Below, in pieces: positions 40,290 through 48,562 of a stretch of 64,000 bases of DNA (position 1 is the stretch's first letter; each line of letters starts with the position of its first letter). The stretch is from contig JAJDTJ010000097.1 of assembly GCA_022827225.1 (NCBI GenBank), positions 1 through 64,000 on the forward strand, read 5' to 3'. A program made the position numbers and the translations under genes. Under the pieces are notes generated by a model, which did no database searches, had not been told where the DNA came from, and saw only the letters and a list, made by a program, of their open reading frames with translations. The stretch comes from Candidatus Poribacteria bacterium. GTDB lineage: Bacteria > Poribacteria > WGA-4E > WGA-3G.

Positions 40290-42545
40290 ATGCCTGAAAA
40301 CAAAGACTACAAAGTTATCGGAACACGTCCCATCCGCCATGACGGTGTTGACAAAGTCACCGGCAGAGCACTTTACGGGGCAGATTTTCAGATGGCGGGG
40401 CTCCTCCACGGTAGGGTGCTAAGGAGTCCGCATGCACACGCACGAATCCTCTCAATTGATACGAGTCGTGCCGAAGCACTTCCGGGTGTGAAAGGTGTTG
40501 TCACGGCGAAGGATATACCCGACCCAGGCAACAAAATCGCTGATCTTGGGGAAGGTGCTGTTGATCTGAAGCACCTCTGTGATAATATCTTGGCAAGTGA
40601 CAAAGTGCTATATAAAGGTCACGCGGTCGCTGCTGTGGCTGCGACAAATCCGCATATCGCCGAAGAGGCTTGCACACTTATTGAGGTCGAATACGAGGTG
40701 CTACCACCCGTTTTAGAGGTCCGGCAAGCGATGGAGCCGGATGCACCGCTCGTCCACGAACATCTCAGAACGACTTCACTCGGTGAAACTGCGGAAGAAC
40801 CGAGCAATGTTGCGAGTCATATCCAGCACAAATTGGGGGATCCTGAGAAAGGGTTCGCCGAAGCGGATGTCATTATCGAACGCGAGTTCGTCACGGGTAC
40901 TGTCCATCAAGGCTATATCGAACCGCATAATGCCACAGCACACTACAACCCCGATGGTCAACTGACGATCTGGTGTAGTACGCAGGGTGCGTTCACCGTC
41001 CGTGAACAGGTTGCCGAAATTCTGCAATATCCGATCTCGAAGATTAAGGTTGTCCCGATGGAGATCGGTGGCGGTTTCGGTGGTAAGATTAGCGTCTATA
41101 TTAAACCGGTTGCGGCGTTGCTCGCGAAGAAAACGGGTAAACCGGTCAAGGTCTTGATGAACCGCGCGGATGTATTTGAAGGTACAGGCCCGACGCCTGC
41201 CTCTTTCATCCGGGTGAAAATGGGTGCCACTAAAGCGGGTAAGCTAACCGCTGCACAAGGGTATCTCGCTTTTGAAGCGGGTGCCTACCCCGGTTCGCCT
41301 GTCGGACCTGGGGCGATGTGTATCTTTGCGCCGTATAGCATTGAAAATGTCATCATTGATGGTTACGATGTCGTTGTCAATAAACCGAAAACCGCGCCTT
41401 ACCGTGCTCCCGGGGCACCAAATGCTGCTTTCGGTTCCGAAACGGTTCTTGACGAGATCGCGGAACACCTCGGTATCGACCCGCTTGAGATTCGACTGAT
41501 GAATGGTGCGAAAGAGGGTGACCGACGTGCAGATGGCCCCGTTCACCCGCGCATCGGTTTTATTGAAACCGTCGAAGCAGCAAAATCACATCCGCACTAC
41601 TCCGCACCGAACGGAAAGAAACATCACGGTCGCGGGGTCGCCTCCGGTTACTGGTTCAATATCGGTTTGGAGTCGAGTGTGACGATTAATGTCAACGCCG
41701 ATGGCACGATTAACCTCGTTGAAGGTTCTACGGACATCGGTGGTACACGTGCTTCAATCGCTATGCAGGCGGCAGAAGTGCTCGGCATCCCCGCCGAATC
41801 GGTCAACCCAAGTGTTGTTGATACCAACTCTGTCGGTTACACGGCTGTGACGGGGGGTAGCCGTACAACCTACGCGACGGGTTACGCCGCGTATGAAGCC
41901 GCGCAAGAGGTCAAGCGGCAGATGATCGCTCGGGCCGCGAAACTCTGGGAAGTTGACGAAGCCAACGTGCAGTTCGCAGATGGCGAATTCTCAAGCATCA
42001 ACGGCAAAGAGGAGCAGATTAGTTTCCGCGACTTATGCGCACGGCTCGGTGAAACCGGGGGTCCGGTCGTCGGCAGTGGAACTGTGAATCCGGGTGGTGC
42101 CGGTGGTGCCTACGCAACGCACGTGGTAGATGTAGAGGTGGACGAAGAGACCGGCAAGGTCGAGATCCTCCGCTATACCGCAGTCCAGGATGCAGGAAAA
42201 GCCATCCATCCGAGTTACGTTGAAGGACAGATACAAGGCGGTGCGGTTCAGGGTATCGGTTGGGCATTGAATGAAGAATACATCTACAATGCCGAGGGCG
42301 AAATGACGAACGCCAGTTTCCTTGATTACCGAATGCCGACCTGCTTGGATCTACCGATGATTGATGCTGTCATCGTTGAAGTCCCGAATCCGGGGCATCC
42401 GTATGGTGTGCGTGGTGTCGGTGAAGTGCCGATTGTGCCCCCAATGGCTGCCATCGCTAATGCGATCTACGATGCAATCGGTGTTCGGATGACGGAACTC
42501 CCGATGTCGCCGGATCGGCTCCTGAAAGCGATGGGCAAAATCTAA
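40290..42545 (+). CDS. molybdenum hydroxylase Mo-binding catalytic subunit
   Basis: 751 residues. Contains the aldehyde oxidase/xanthine dehydrogenase a/b hammerhead domain (about 15-125, ALYGADFQMAGLLHGRVLRS) and the Mo-binding domain with EIGGGFGGK, APYRAPGAP and, near the C terminus, VRGVGEVPIVPP, whose Glu is the family's catalytic base. It lacks the AYRCSFR active-site loop of CO dehydrogenase, so it is an aldehyde/purine-type hydroxylase and not a CO dehydrogenase. Only TAGGA directly abuts the ATG, and an in-frame stop 13 nt upstream rules out a longer start, so initiation is unusual. Third gene of the operon. Confidence 0.9.
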   Translation: MPENKDYKVIGTRPIRHDGVDKVTGRALYGADFQMAGLLHGRVLRSPHAHARILSIDTSRAEALPGVKGVVTAKDIPDPGNKIADLGEGAVDLKHLCDNILASDKVLYKGHAVAAVAATNPHIAEEACTLIEVEYEVLPPVLEVRQAMEPDAPLVHEHLRTTSLGETAEEPSNVASHIQHKLGDPEKGFAEADVIIEREFVTGTVHQGYIEPHNATAHYNPDGQLTIWCSTQGAFTVREQVAEILQYPISKIKVVPMEIGGGFGGKISVYIKPVAALLAKKTGKPVKVLMNRADVFEGTGPTPASFIRVKMGATKAGKLTAAQGYLAFEAGAYPGSPVGPGAMCIFAPYSIENVIIDGYDVVVNKPKTAPYRAPGAPNAAFGSETVLDEIAEHLGIDPLEIRLMNGAKEGDRRADGPVHPRIGFIETVEAAKSHPHYSAPNGKKHHGRGVASGYWFNIGLESSVTINVNADGTINLVEGSTDIGGTRASIAMQAAEVLGIPAESVNPSVVDTNSVGYTAVTGGSRTTYATGYAAYEAAQEVKRQMIARAAKLWEVDEANVQFADGEFSSINGKEEQISFRDLCARLGETGGPVVGSGTVNPGGAGGAYATHVVDVEVDEETGKVEILRYTAVQDAGKAIHPSYVEGQIQGGAVQGIGWALNEEYIYNAEGEMTNASFLDYRMPTCLDLPMIDAVIVEVPNPGHPYGVRGVGEVPIVPPMAAIANAIYDAIGVRMTELPMSPDRLLKAMGKI

Positions 42546-42560
42546 GGTGTAGACAAGAGT

Positions 42561-42643
42561 TATAAGTGGTAGGTTATAAGTGGTAGGTTAAGAGATTTAT
42601 TATAGCAGTACACAATCTCTTAACTTATAACTTACCACTTCTT
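42561..42643. repeat. palindromic repeat after the Mo hydroxylase operon
   Basis: Two tandem units TTATAAGTGGTAGG, then TTAAGAGATT, face AATCTCTTAACTTATAA then CTTACCACTT. The whole folds as a long hairpin, one of several palindromic intergenic repeats in this genome. It may act as terminator or mRNA stabiliser. Confidence 0.65.
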
Positions 42644-42708
42644 CACTCCGTAGGAGTGCTATGTCTGTAAATAATTGACAACTTGTGTTACCATAAATAG
42701 GATAAAAA

Positions 42709-43737
42709 ATGCCAACCGTAGCCATTCCATCCCTCCTACGTAACCTAACAAGCGGCGAAGAAAGCATTACTGTCCCCGGTGCTACTATCCGAGAGGTCAT
42801 CGACAATTTAGAGGAGCGTTATCCGGGGATGAAAGCCCGGTTGTGCGAAGAAGATCGCATCAAACCCGGCATCGCTATATACGTCAACGGTCTCCTCACG
42901 CGAGGCAGTCTACTTGAACGTGTTGACGCAGACGCAGAAATCCATTTCCTTCCAGCCATCGGTGGCGGTATTTCTGAAACTGAAACCCTGCAACCTATTC
43001 CCGACGGGTTGGTTGTTCTTACCTTTGATGACGGGAACAAGTCGGATTATAAGTATGTTGGACCGTTGTTGAAGCGTTACGGTTTTGGCGCGACGTTTTT
43101 CATCACGGAGGGTCTCAATTTTCTCCACAACAAGGCGCACTATGTCACATGGGCGGAGATCCGTGAATTGCACGAGGCAGGTTTTGAGATTGGGAACCAC
43201 ACCCGTCATCATAAACACGCCAACACACAATCGAAAGAAGAGTTGCTGTCGGACTTGATACACATCGATAAACGATGCGAGGCGTACGGTATTCCTATCC
43301 CTGAGACCTTTGGCTATCCTGCGGATTGTCGCGGACCGGAAGCGATAGAAGTGTTGTCGGAAAAAGGGTATCGTTTTGCGCGGCGTGGCATCGGACCGGA
43401 GTTTCCATTTCATCCGGAGGGCGGGCGCGGTCCGGCTTATGATCCAGATGTCCATCACCCGTTGGTTATTCCGTCAACAGGTGTGCCCGGTCCGAACTAT
43501 GGGTTTGAGGATTTAGTTTGGGCGGTTGAACAGGCGAAGGATAGGAAAATCGCTGTCCTGACGTTCCACGGGGTGCCCGCGCTTGAACATCCATGGGTGG
43601 ATGTCCCACCTGAGCAGTTTAAGACCTACATGGATTATCTTCGGGACAGTGGTTGTACCGTTATTGCGTTGCGCGATCTGGCGAAATATGTTGACGCATC
43701 GGAGTCGGATGGAAAAAGCATAACATATTGGCCCTAA
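42709..43737 (+). CDS. MoaD/ThiS-like domain fused to polysaccharide deacetylase
   Basis: 342 residues. Residues 1-87 are a ubiquitin-like sulfur-carrier fold (MPTVAIPSLLRNLTSGEES, AIYVNGLLTRGSLLERVDAD) ending IHFLPAIGGG, where MoaD-type carriers normally stop. The chain instead continues into a NodB-type deacetylase (about 100-330): TFDDG (metal Asp), NHTRHHKH (metal His pair), FGYPADCRG, and VLTFHG. No Shine-Dalgarno is obvious. It follows the Mo hydroxylase operon by 163 bp, so the carrier half fits molybdopterin biosynthesis. Cleavage after GG or loss of carrier function are both possible. Confidence 0.85.
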   Translation: MPTVAIPSLLRNLTSGEESITVPGATIREVIDNLEERYPGMKARLCEEDRIKPGIAIYVNGLLTRGSLLERVDADAEIHFLPAIGGGISETETLQPIPDGLVVLTFDDGNKSDYKYVGPLLKRYGFGATFFITEGLNFLHNKAHYVTWAEIRELHEAGFEIGNHTRHHKHANTQSKEELLSDLIHIDKRCEAYGIPIPETFGYPADCRGPEAIEVLSEKGYRFARRGIGPEFPFHPEGGRGPAYDPDVHHPLVIPSTGVPGPNYGFEDLVWAVEQAKDRKIAVLTFHGVPALEHPWVDVPPEQFKTYMDYLRDSGCTVIALRDLAKYVDASESDGKSITYWP

Positions 43738-43785
43738 AAACTTTAGCGGAATGAAAAGCGTATCGTTGAAAACACCCGTAAGAGA

Positions 43786-46700
43786 TTAGGTCTCCGGTAG
43801 CGTATATACCCCGCGCCGAACCCTTACGATCTCACCTTTATCTACGAGATTCCTGAGTTCATTATCTATCGCTTTTGGGTGTCCATCAATGGATGTTAAG
43901 ATTTTGGCTGTCCTTGTCTCACCCTTGGCAAGGAGAGAAAGAATCTGTTCTCGGAAAGGCACACGTAGCAGTTTTCCACCCCTTAGCTTGCGTAGCATCC
44001 GGTTCGCCTGCCGTGATGAGCATCCTAAGACCTGTTCTACTTTTTCTCTGCCGGATTCCGCGGTAAGATTGGCGGCTTCTGTTTCAAAGTGTTCGCGTGT
44101 GGCTATGACCTCAGATAATTTGTCTAACCCACCTGCGATCTCAAAGTCTTCCCAGTCGAAAAAGAGTGTTTCCGGTCTGTCGGTGATGTTAGGCAGTGCT
44201 AAACTCGTCATCAATACCACCTTCTTGCCTTGCCAATGGTTCAATCCGACCTGTTCTACAATTCGTGTGAGTAAACCGACAACGTGCTGTTGATAGACAT
44301 GTTGTATACGCTCGTCTTTATAGTGGTCGGATTCTGCTGCTCCCTCGTAATAAAGGGGTTCCTCGTCGTTTCCAAACAACATCTGGGCATGCCACCAAAT
44401 GGTGCTTTGTGGCCAGTACGGCGTGCCGACTATCCATACAACTTCTGCTTCTTCAAAATTAGGGGCCTGCCCTTCTATCATTTTAAAATCCTTCACGAAA
44501 CAGACGTTCTGCTTTTCGGCGAGGTCTACCAACAATCTGTTAATTGGACGATTGATGATAATCGCGTGTTTAACACTTGGGTCGCGTTCAATTTCTGCGG
44601 AGATTCCGAGAAAAAAACGTTCTCCGATTTTAGACAGGCTCGGCACGTCCCACTTGTTATCGTGGTCGTTTAAAATTATATGATGTGAATAGATACCGGT
44701 GCGCAGCTGAAAGACCTTGTTTCCCGGGAGCCACGGTGTCGGTTTAGTGCCAACAAATTCTATTTTTTCATCTGGAAACACCTCGCGGAGATAGCGTTCG
44801 GAGAGGGTTGGCGATATTAACAATAGATGTTTGACGCTCGGATGTAGCACGGGTGGGACGTAGAACTTCAGTTTTTCGTTATCCCACTGCATCGGGGCAT
44901 CGGTATCCCGCGTGTAATGCGTAAAGAAACGTTTCAACTGATGCCAATATGTCCAGTTCGGATGCCGACAAACAGTTGGAAATTCCAGAATTTTCTCAAC
45001 GGTTTCTGTGTCCAAGATCCCCAGCTCGATCGCTGCCGCCATTGACATCGGAATTTGGATATTCTCGTTTAAGGCAAAAGACTCGAATGAGAAGCAAGGC
45101 GTTCCGTTTGTTTTGAGTTTATCTTCGGCGTTAGCATCCACAGGAATGTAGGCGGAAGTGCCGCCCTCAAATTCGATGCAGAAACGCGCTAATTCTTGTC
45201 CAGTTTCGGTATCAACAGCGGCGCGCGCCACGACTTTGCCCGGCACATTTATATTGCACATCTGCCAAACAAGCACGTCTTCATACTGTTGAAACGCGTG
45301 GACGGCTGCGCGAACCTGGACGATAGGGGTATTGATGGGTTGACTTTGCGGTTCAAGCGCATTCAGTAAAGCGTTTGCGAAGTTTCCTAACGCCTTTCCT
45401 CCCCAGTTCACCGCCCACTGCTCTAATACCTTTTTTGAAAGTTCACATTCAAGGAACAGGTCACCTATTGTTATTTTTCTGTGATCAATCATACAGATTC
45501 GTTCTGTTGCATCCACGGTGTTAAGGATTGGCTCCACTGCTTTTGCGTGTTGTGGATCGAGAAACAGTTGGTGGGTCGGTGATATTTGTGCCTTGGCACG
45601 TTGTAATAATTGGATTTGTGATAGATAGCCGCGCGCTTGGCATTCTGTGTAAACGGGGCAGTGCGGACAGATACTTTCCTCCGGCTCGCCACCTTTTAGT
45701 CCAAAGGCACGGCACCGATCGGCATCCTCACACGGATTTCCGCGTTCAAACGGGGTTGCCATGCGCTCGTCAATCGGTATATTTTTCACTTCTTGCCATC
45801 GGTACATCCGGGCTCGCCATCGGGCAAAAGAGGGGAGTTTGCGTGCTTTATACCGTTGTTCTATCGTTTCTGCTAAATGGCGACTTGCTATGTTTAAACA
45901 TATTGCCCCGCCGTCCCGGAGATAGGATTCTACTTCACTATTTGTGCCTGGACCTATCTCCGTATTAACGCCGAGTACGCGTGCGTCCATCTGAAAAACG
46001 CGGCGGACCTGAGCGGCGTTTTCCTCATGTGTTCCGTAAACCGTTTTCCGGGGTTCCTTGCGCGAAATCACGGAAGCGGGACGTTTTATGGCTAATGGAC
46101 TGAGTTTCCCTTCCCGCACGGCGAGCATCTTATCAGTCATAGGCACTCCAGATGATGCGGGTGCCGCGATGCCGGTGTCGTCCCAGATACTTGTTATTGG
46201 CGTGGCTCTCATCGGTAGCCCGCTGATAGGGGCAGAGGCGCGGACCCACACAGTGCCTTGATCCTCCCATAACCATGCGTATATGTCTTTTCCTTCGCGA
46301 CTGCGGAAGATCCAGTGGTGAAAATCCGCATCTTGTTGGAGATACGAAAAATCGCGCTTTAAAAACGCTTCTTTTGCGAGATCAAGGTCGTGTGAACCGA
46401 GGGAGGGTGGCACAACGAAGGCTGTTTCAGGGGGCATTTCTCCTGGCGGTTCGGGGGCGTGAAGCGCAGCACGGAGTACGTTTATAGGTGCGAAGAGAAG
46501 TTCCTTGGCAATGACAGGCGGATCCAATAGGTCGCCAAGTAGAATCTCGTAGCGTGCGTCCCAACGACTGTAACCATTTTCCCCGAGGATTTCAAGATAG
46601 ACATCTCGGTGGTGCGGATTTTCGGGTGTCGGCGAATGTTTGTAGATATACAATTTCGCTGTCTGGGTGTCTGGGTGGAGATAATCTGGCACTCGGCAAG

Positions 46701-47178
46701 AAAACCGGAGTCCACCCGATTTTGTCAATGTCAGCAACGGCTTTGTAGTTGCTTTGACGAGTGTCTCAACACACGCCAAAACCGCATCTGGTGCGGCGCA
46801 TATCGCTTCGTATGTAAAATTAATGTCGTGCCAACGCGCGTCATAGCGTTCCGAAGGAATCCCTGTGTATATTTGAATACCCCATGATGCGAGCCATCTA
46901 TTGCGCCGCCAGCTTCGCGTGCCTTGGCGTTTCAAAAAACGATCGCCGCCAAGGTCTTTCGGACCGCGGTCGTTCTCTGGGGCGCGACCGATTGGCATAA
47001 AGGAGAGGTCTGCCTTCTCAAGTTCATCAAGCATTACGGCGTATCCGCGCGCGCAACGCACCTTAAAATGATAAGGTAAAGGTTTATACAACGCGGGTGT
47101 TATGATGGTCTTGCGTTGTCGAGATGGTTTCTCATGTCGTTGGTGGCAACGTTCTATTATGTTTTGCAAGGTATTCAT
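43786..47178 (-). CDS. large protein of unknown function with Cys cluster and C-terminal winged helix
   Basis: 1130 residues, soluble. The N-terminal third contains TLTKSGGLRFSCRVPDYL and DVYLEILGENGYSRW, vaguely like primase/polymerase folds (SGGLHxxF), but the catalytic acids are not clear. Near 475-520 is a Cys cluster, NPCEDADRCRAF then SICPHCPVYTECQARGYLSQ, fit for an Fe-S or zinc site as in some phage or plasmid replication proteins. The middle (about 780-1000) alternates helices and strands without Walker motifs. The last 75 residues contain two helix-turn-helix units ending GEIVRVRRGVYTLPE, like AbiEi-type antitoxin wings. A replication or helicase-like accessory role is only a guess. 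It stands alone, flanked by repeats. Confidence 0.6.
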   Translation of the reverse strand: MNTLQNIIERCHQRHEKPSRQRKTIITPALYKPLPYHFKVRCARGYAVMLDELEKADLSFMPIGRAPENDRGPKDLGGDRFLKRQGTRSWRRNRWLASWGIQIYTGIPSERYDARWHDINFTYEAICAAPDAVLACVETLVKATTKPLLTLTKSGGLRFSCRVPDYLHPDTQTAKLYIYKHSPTPENPHHRDVYLEILGENGYSRWDARYEILLGDLLDPPVIAKELLFAPINVLRAALHAPEPPGEMPPETAFVVPPSLGSHDLDLAKEAFLKRDFSYLQQDADFHHWIFRSREGKDIYAWLWEDQGTVWVRASAPISGLPMRATPITSIWDDTGIAAPASSGVPMTDKMLAVREGKLSPLAIKRPASVISRKEPRKTVYGTHEENAAQVRRVFQMDARVLGVNTEIGPGTNSEVESYLRDGGAICLNIASRHLAETIEQRYKARKLPSFARWRARMYRWQEVKNIPIDERMATPFERGNPCEDADRCRAFGLKGGEPEESICPHCPVYTECQARGYLSQIQLLQRAKAQISPTHQLFLDPQHAKAVEPILNTVDATERICMIDHRKITIGDLFLECELSKKVLEQWAVNWGGKALGNFANALLNALEPQSQPINTPIVQVRAAVHAFQQYEDVLVWQMCNINVPGKVVARAAVDTETGQELARFCIEFEGGTSAYIPVDANAEDKLKTNGTPCFSFESFALNENIQIPMSMAAAIELGILDTETVEKILEFPTVCRHPNWTYWHQLKRFFTHYTRDTDAPMQWDNEKLKFYVPPVLHPSVKHLLLISPTLSERYLREVFPDEKIEFVGTKPTPWLPGNKVFQLRTGIYSHHIILNDHDNKWDVPSLSKIGERFFLGISAEIERDPSVKHAIIINRPINRLLVDLAEKQNVCFVKDFKMIEGQAPNFEEAEVVWIVGTPYWPQSTIWWHAQMLFGNDEEPLYYEGAAESDHYKDERIQHVYQQHVVGLLTRIVEQVGLNHWQGKKVVLMTSLALPNITDRPETLFFDWEDFEIAGGLDKLSEVIATREHFETEAANLTAESGREKVEQVLGCSSRQANRMLRKLRGGKLLRVPFREQILSLLAKGETRTAKILTSIDGHPKAIDNELRNLVDKGEIVRVRRGVYTLPET

Positions 47179-47295
47179 AAGTTGGTGTCCTGAACCAAGG
47201 TAGGTGCGCGTGACTTACGCGATGCCGAATGCCGATAACTTTGGTAAACTTACCATATAATAACATCAAACCCATTTTTTATCAAGTTTTTGCAT

Positions 47296-47321
47296 TATAC
47301 TAAAGTTTGGACAATTTTAAG
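47296..47321. repeat. 26-bp dispersed repeat, copy 2
   Basis: Exact inverted copy of 116-141. A shorter relative (AAATTGTCCAAACGACTGTA) follows at about 47481-47500. Confidence 0.7.
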
Positions 47322-47340
47322 AGGTCCAATGTTTTTGATC

Positions 47341-47382
47341 GGATACGCTCTTTTGTAGCATAGGAGACCGTTAGCCTGTGGC
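47341..47382. repeat. MITE-family fragment, inverted
   Basis: GGATACGCTCTTTTGTAGCA then TAGGAGACCGTTAGCCTG is the reverse complement of the internal right part of the 124-bp MITE family (see 2133-2256 and 34657-34703). Confidence 0.6.
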
Positions 47383-47630
47383 ACATTCATAGTTACCGTT
47401 ATTTTTCGCTAAGTTCTGTAGCACCGGGAACATGCGTGAAAATCTCTATACCGTTTCAGAACGCAACCCAAACGGGGGGCAAATTGTCCAAACGACTGTA
47501 ATTCTAAAATTTACTATAAATAGCCTTGAACCCGTTTTAAGACAATATTGACAATTTATATAAAATTATTATATAATTGTCTTAAAATGGGTATTTTTTG
47601 GTGTTTGTTAGCACCGAATTCATACGCTAA

Positions 47631-48158
47631 GTGATACATAAGGTTTCGGACGTGCGAAACCCAACTTTTCTATTACCGAAAGATTTGAAAAAACCTTCAT
47701 TTCATAAAGGCGTTTTTATGAAACTCGCTGAGCGGAAGGTAGGAGGGAACGCCGATTCCCGACTATCGCGATTCGGAGATCGCTCCTACCAAGAGGGTAT
47801 TGGAGATCGCTCCTACGAGAAAGATATTGAGGTGCTTGAGCAGCTCTTAGCATCGTTGATACCGAAATCGTCAGCACTGCTGCCGAACTATCCCAACCCC
47901 TTCAACCCGGAGACGTGGATACCGTATCGCTTATCTAAACCGGCGGAGGTGCAGATAAGTATCTATGATGTGCGGGGTAGCATTGTGCGGCAACTCGATC
48001 TCGGGCAGCAGGTAGCGGGTATGTATCAAAGTCGTTCTCGTGCAGCGTATTGGGATGGGACCAATGATGTCGGTGAATCTGTCGCGAGTGGTGTCTATTT
48101 CTATACACTCACAGCAGGCGATTTCTCTGCTACACGCAAGATGTTAATCTTGAAGTAG
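47631..48158 (+). CDS. C-terminal sorting-type domain protein, probably a truncated remnant
   Basis: 175 residues in the frame; ATG at 47718 is a possible alternative start. The last 90 residues are the C-terminal module shared by the surface proteins downstream (ALLPNYPNPFNPETWIPYRL, IYDVRGSIVRQLDLGQQ, GVYFYTLTAGDFSATRKM), similar to type IX-secretion-like or FlgD Ig-like sorting domains. There is no signal peptide. The region before it translates a dispersed palindrome (GDRSYQEGIGDRSYEK from GGAGATCGCTCCTAC units at about 47777-47818). It most likely is the 3' end of a lost surface protein fused to repeat DNA. Confidence 0.5.
   Translation: MIHKVSDVRNPTFLLPKDLKKPSFHKGVFMKLAERKVGGNADSRLSRFGDRSYQEGIGDRSYEKDIEVLEQLLASLIPKSSALLPNYPNPFNPETWIPYRLSKPAEVQISIYDVRGSIVRQLDLGQQVAGMYQSRSRAAYWDGTNDVGESVASGVYFYTLTAGDFSATRKMLILK
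47735..47820. repeat. GGAGATCGCTCCTAC palindromic repeat inside an ORF
   Basis: GGTAGGAG at 47739 faces CTCCTACC at 47791, and GGAGATCGCTCCTAC occurs twice in tandem. Halves of the same palindrome occur at 5932, 13155, 22250 and 56640. Confidence 0.6.
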
Positions 48159-48165
48159 CGTGTTC

Positions 48166-48447
48166 GTCTGAATCGCGGATTAGACGGATGACGCGGATGA
48201 CGCGGATTTTATAGTAGATTTTGGAATTACTTATACACTTGTCCCTTATAAGAGCAGCGTTCGTAGTAGGGCAATTCATTGCCCGTCGTTTCAAAACATG
48301 TGCAAATAATTACGGGATCCACTATAAGACACGCTTTTTATCAAGGGTGTCTCCAAAGAGAGGCACGACATTAGCACAAGAAACGCAGATAAAAGCGGAA
48401 ACCTAATCCGCGAAATCTGTGAAACCCGCGAGAATCCGCGATTCAGA
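48166..48447. repeat. CGCGGATT inverted-repeat element, copy 1 (carries a nested MITE)
   Basis: TCTGAATCGCGGATT (48167-48181) and AATCCGCGATTCAGA (48433-48447) are perfect 15-bp terminal inverted repeats, followed inward by more CGCGGAT words. Copy 2 is at 61853-62018 and a solo right end at 53707-53734. The 282-bp length here is explained by a 113-bp insertion at 48212-48324. Confidence 0.75.
48212..48324. mobile_element. MITE with TA target duplication, nested
   Basis: 113 bp bounded by degenerate inverted ends TAGTAGATTTTGGAATTA and, inverted, TAGTGGATCCCGTAATTA, and flanked by TA (48210-48211 and 48325-48326). The paralogous element at 61853-62018 has the uninterrupted target GATTTTAAGAC (61891-61901). 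TA duplication and the end type fit elements mobilised by IS630/Tc1-mariner transposases; none is in the window. Confidence 0.75.
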
Positions 48448-48489
48448 TGTTACGTTAAGTTCAAAATTTAGTAAATAATAACCCCAGTT

Positions 48490-48529
48490 GCCTCTTTGTA
48501 GCATAGGAAACTGTTGGTCTCCTGTGCAT
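48490..48529. repeat. MITE-family fragment before the Ig-repeat gene
   Basis: CTCTTTGTAGCATAGGAAAC then TGTTGGTCTCCTGTGCA is the reverse complement of the internal part of the 124-bp MITE (TGCACAGGAGACCAACAG matches 2208-2223). It lies 35 nt upstream of the surface-protein start. Confidence 0.6.
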
Positions 48530-48562
48530 CTTCGTTAGGTAGCAAGTAAGGAGTTCAAAACC

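Larger units (their letters stand above)
47179..47630. other. intergenic region filled with repeat fragments
   Basis: Besides the two repeat copies listed, I see no gene. Two similar AT-rich segments (ACTATAAATAGCCTTGAACC near 47510 and ATATAATAACATCAAACCC near 47255) flank them. Confidence 0.4.

Noticed and set aside
40290-42545. Aerobic CO dehydrogenase large subunit
   Set aside because: The diagnostic AYRCSFR loop is absent; APYRAPGAP is present instead.
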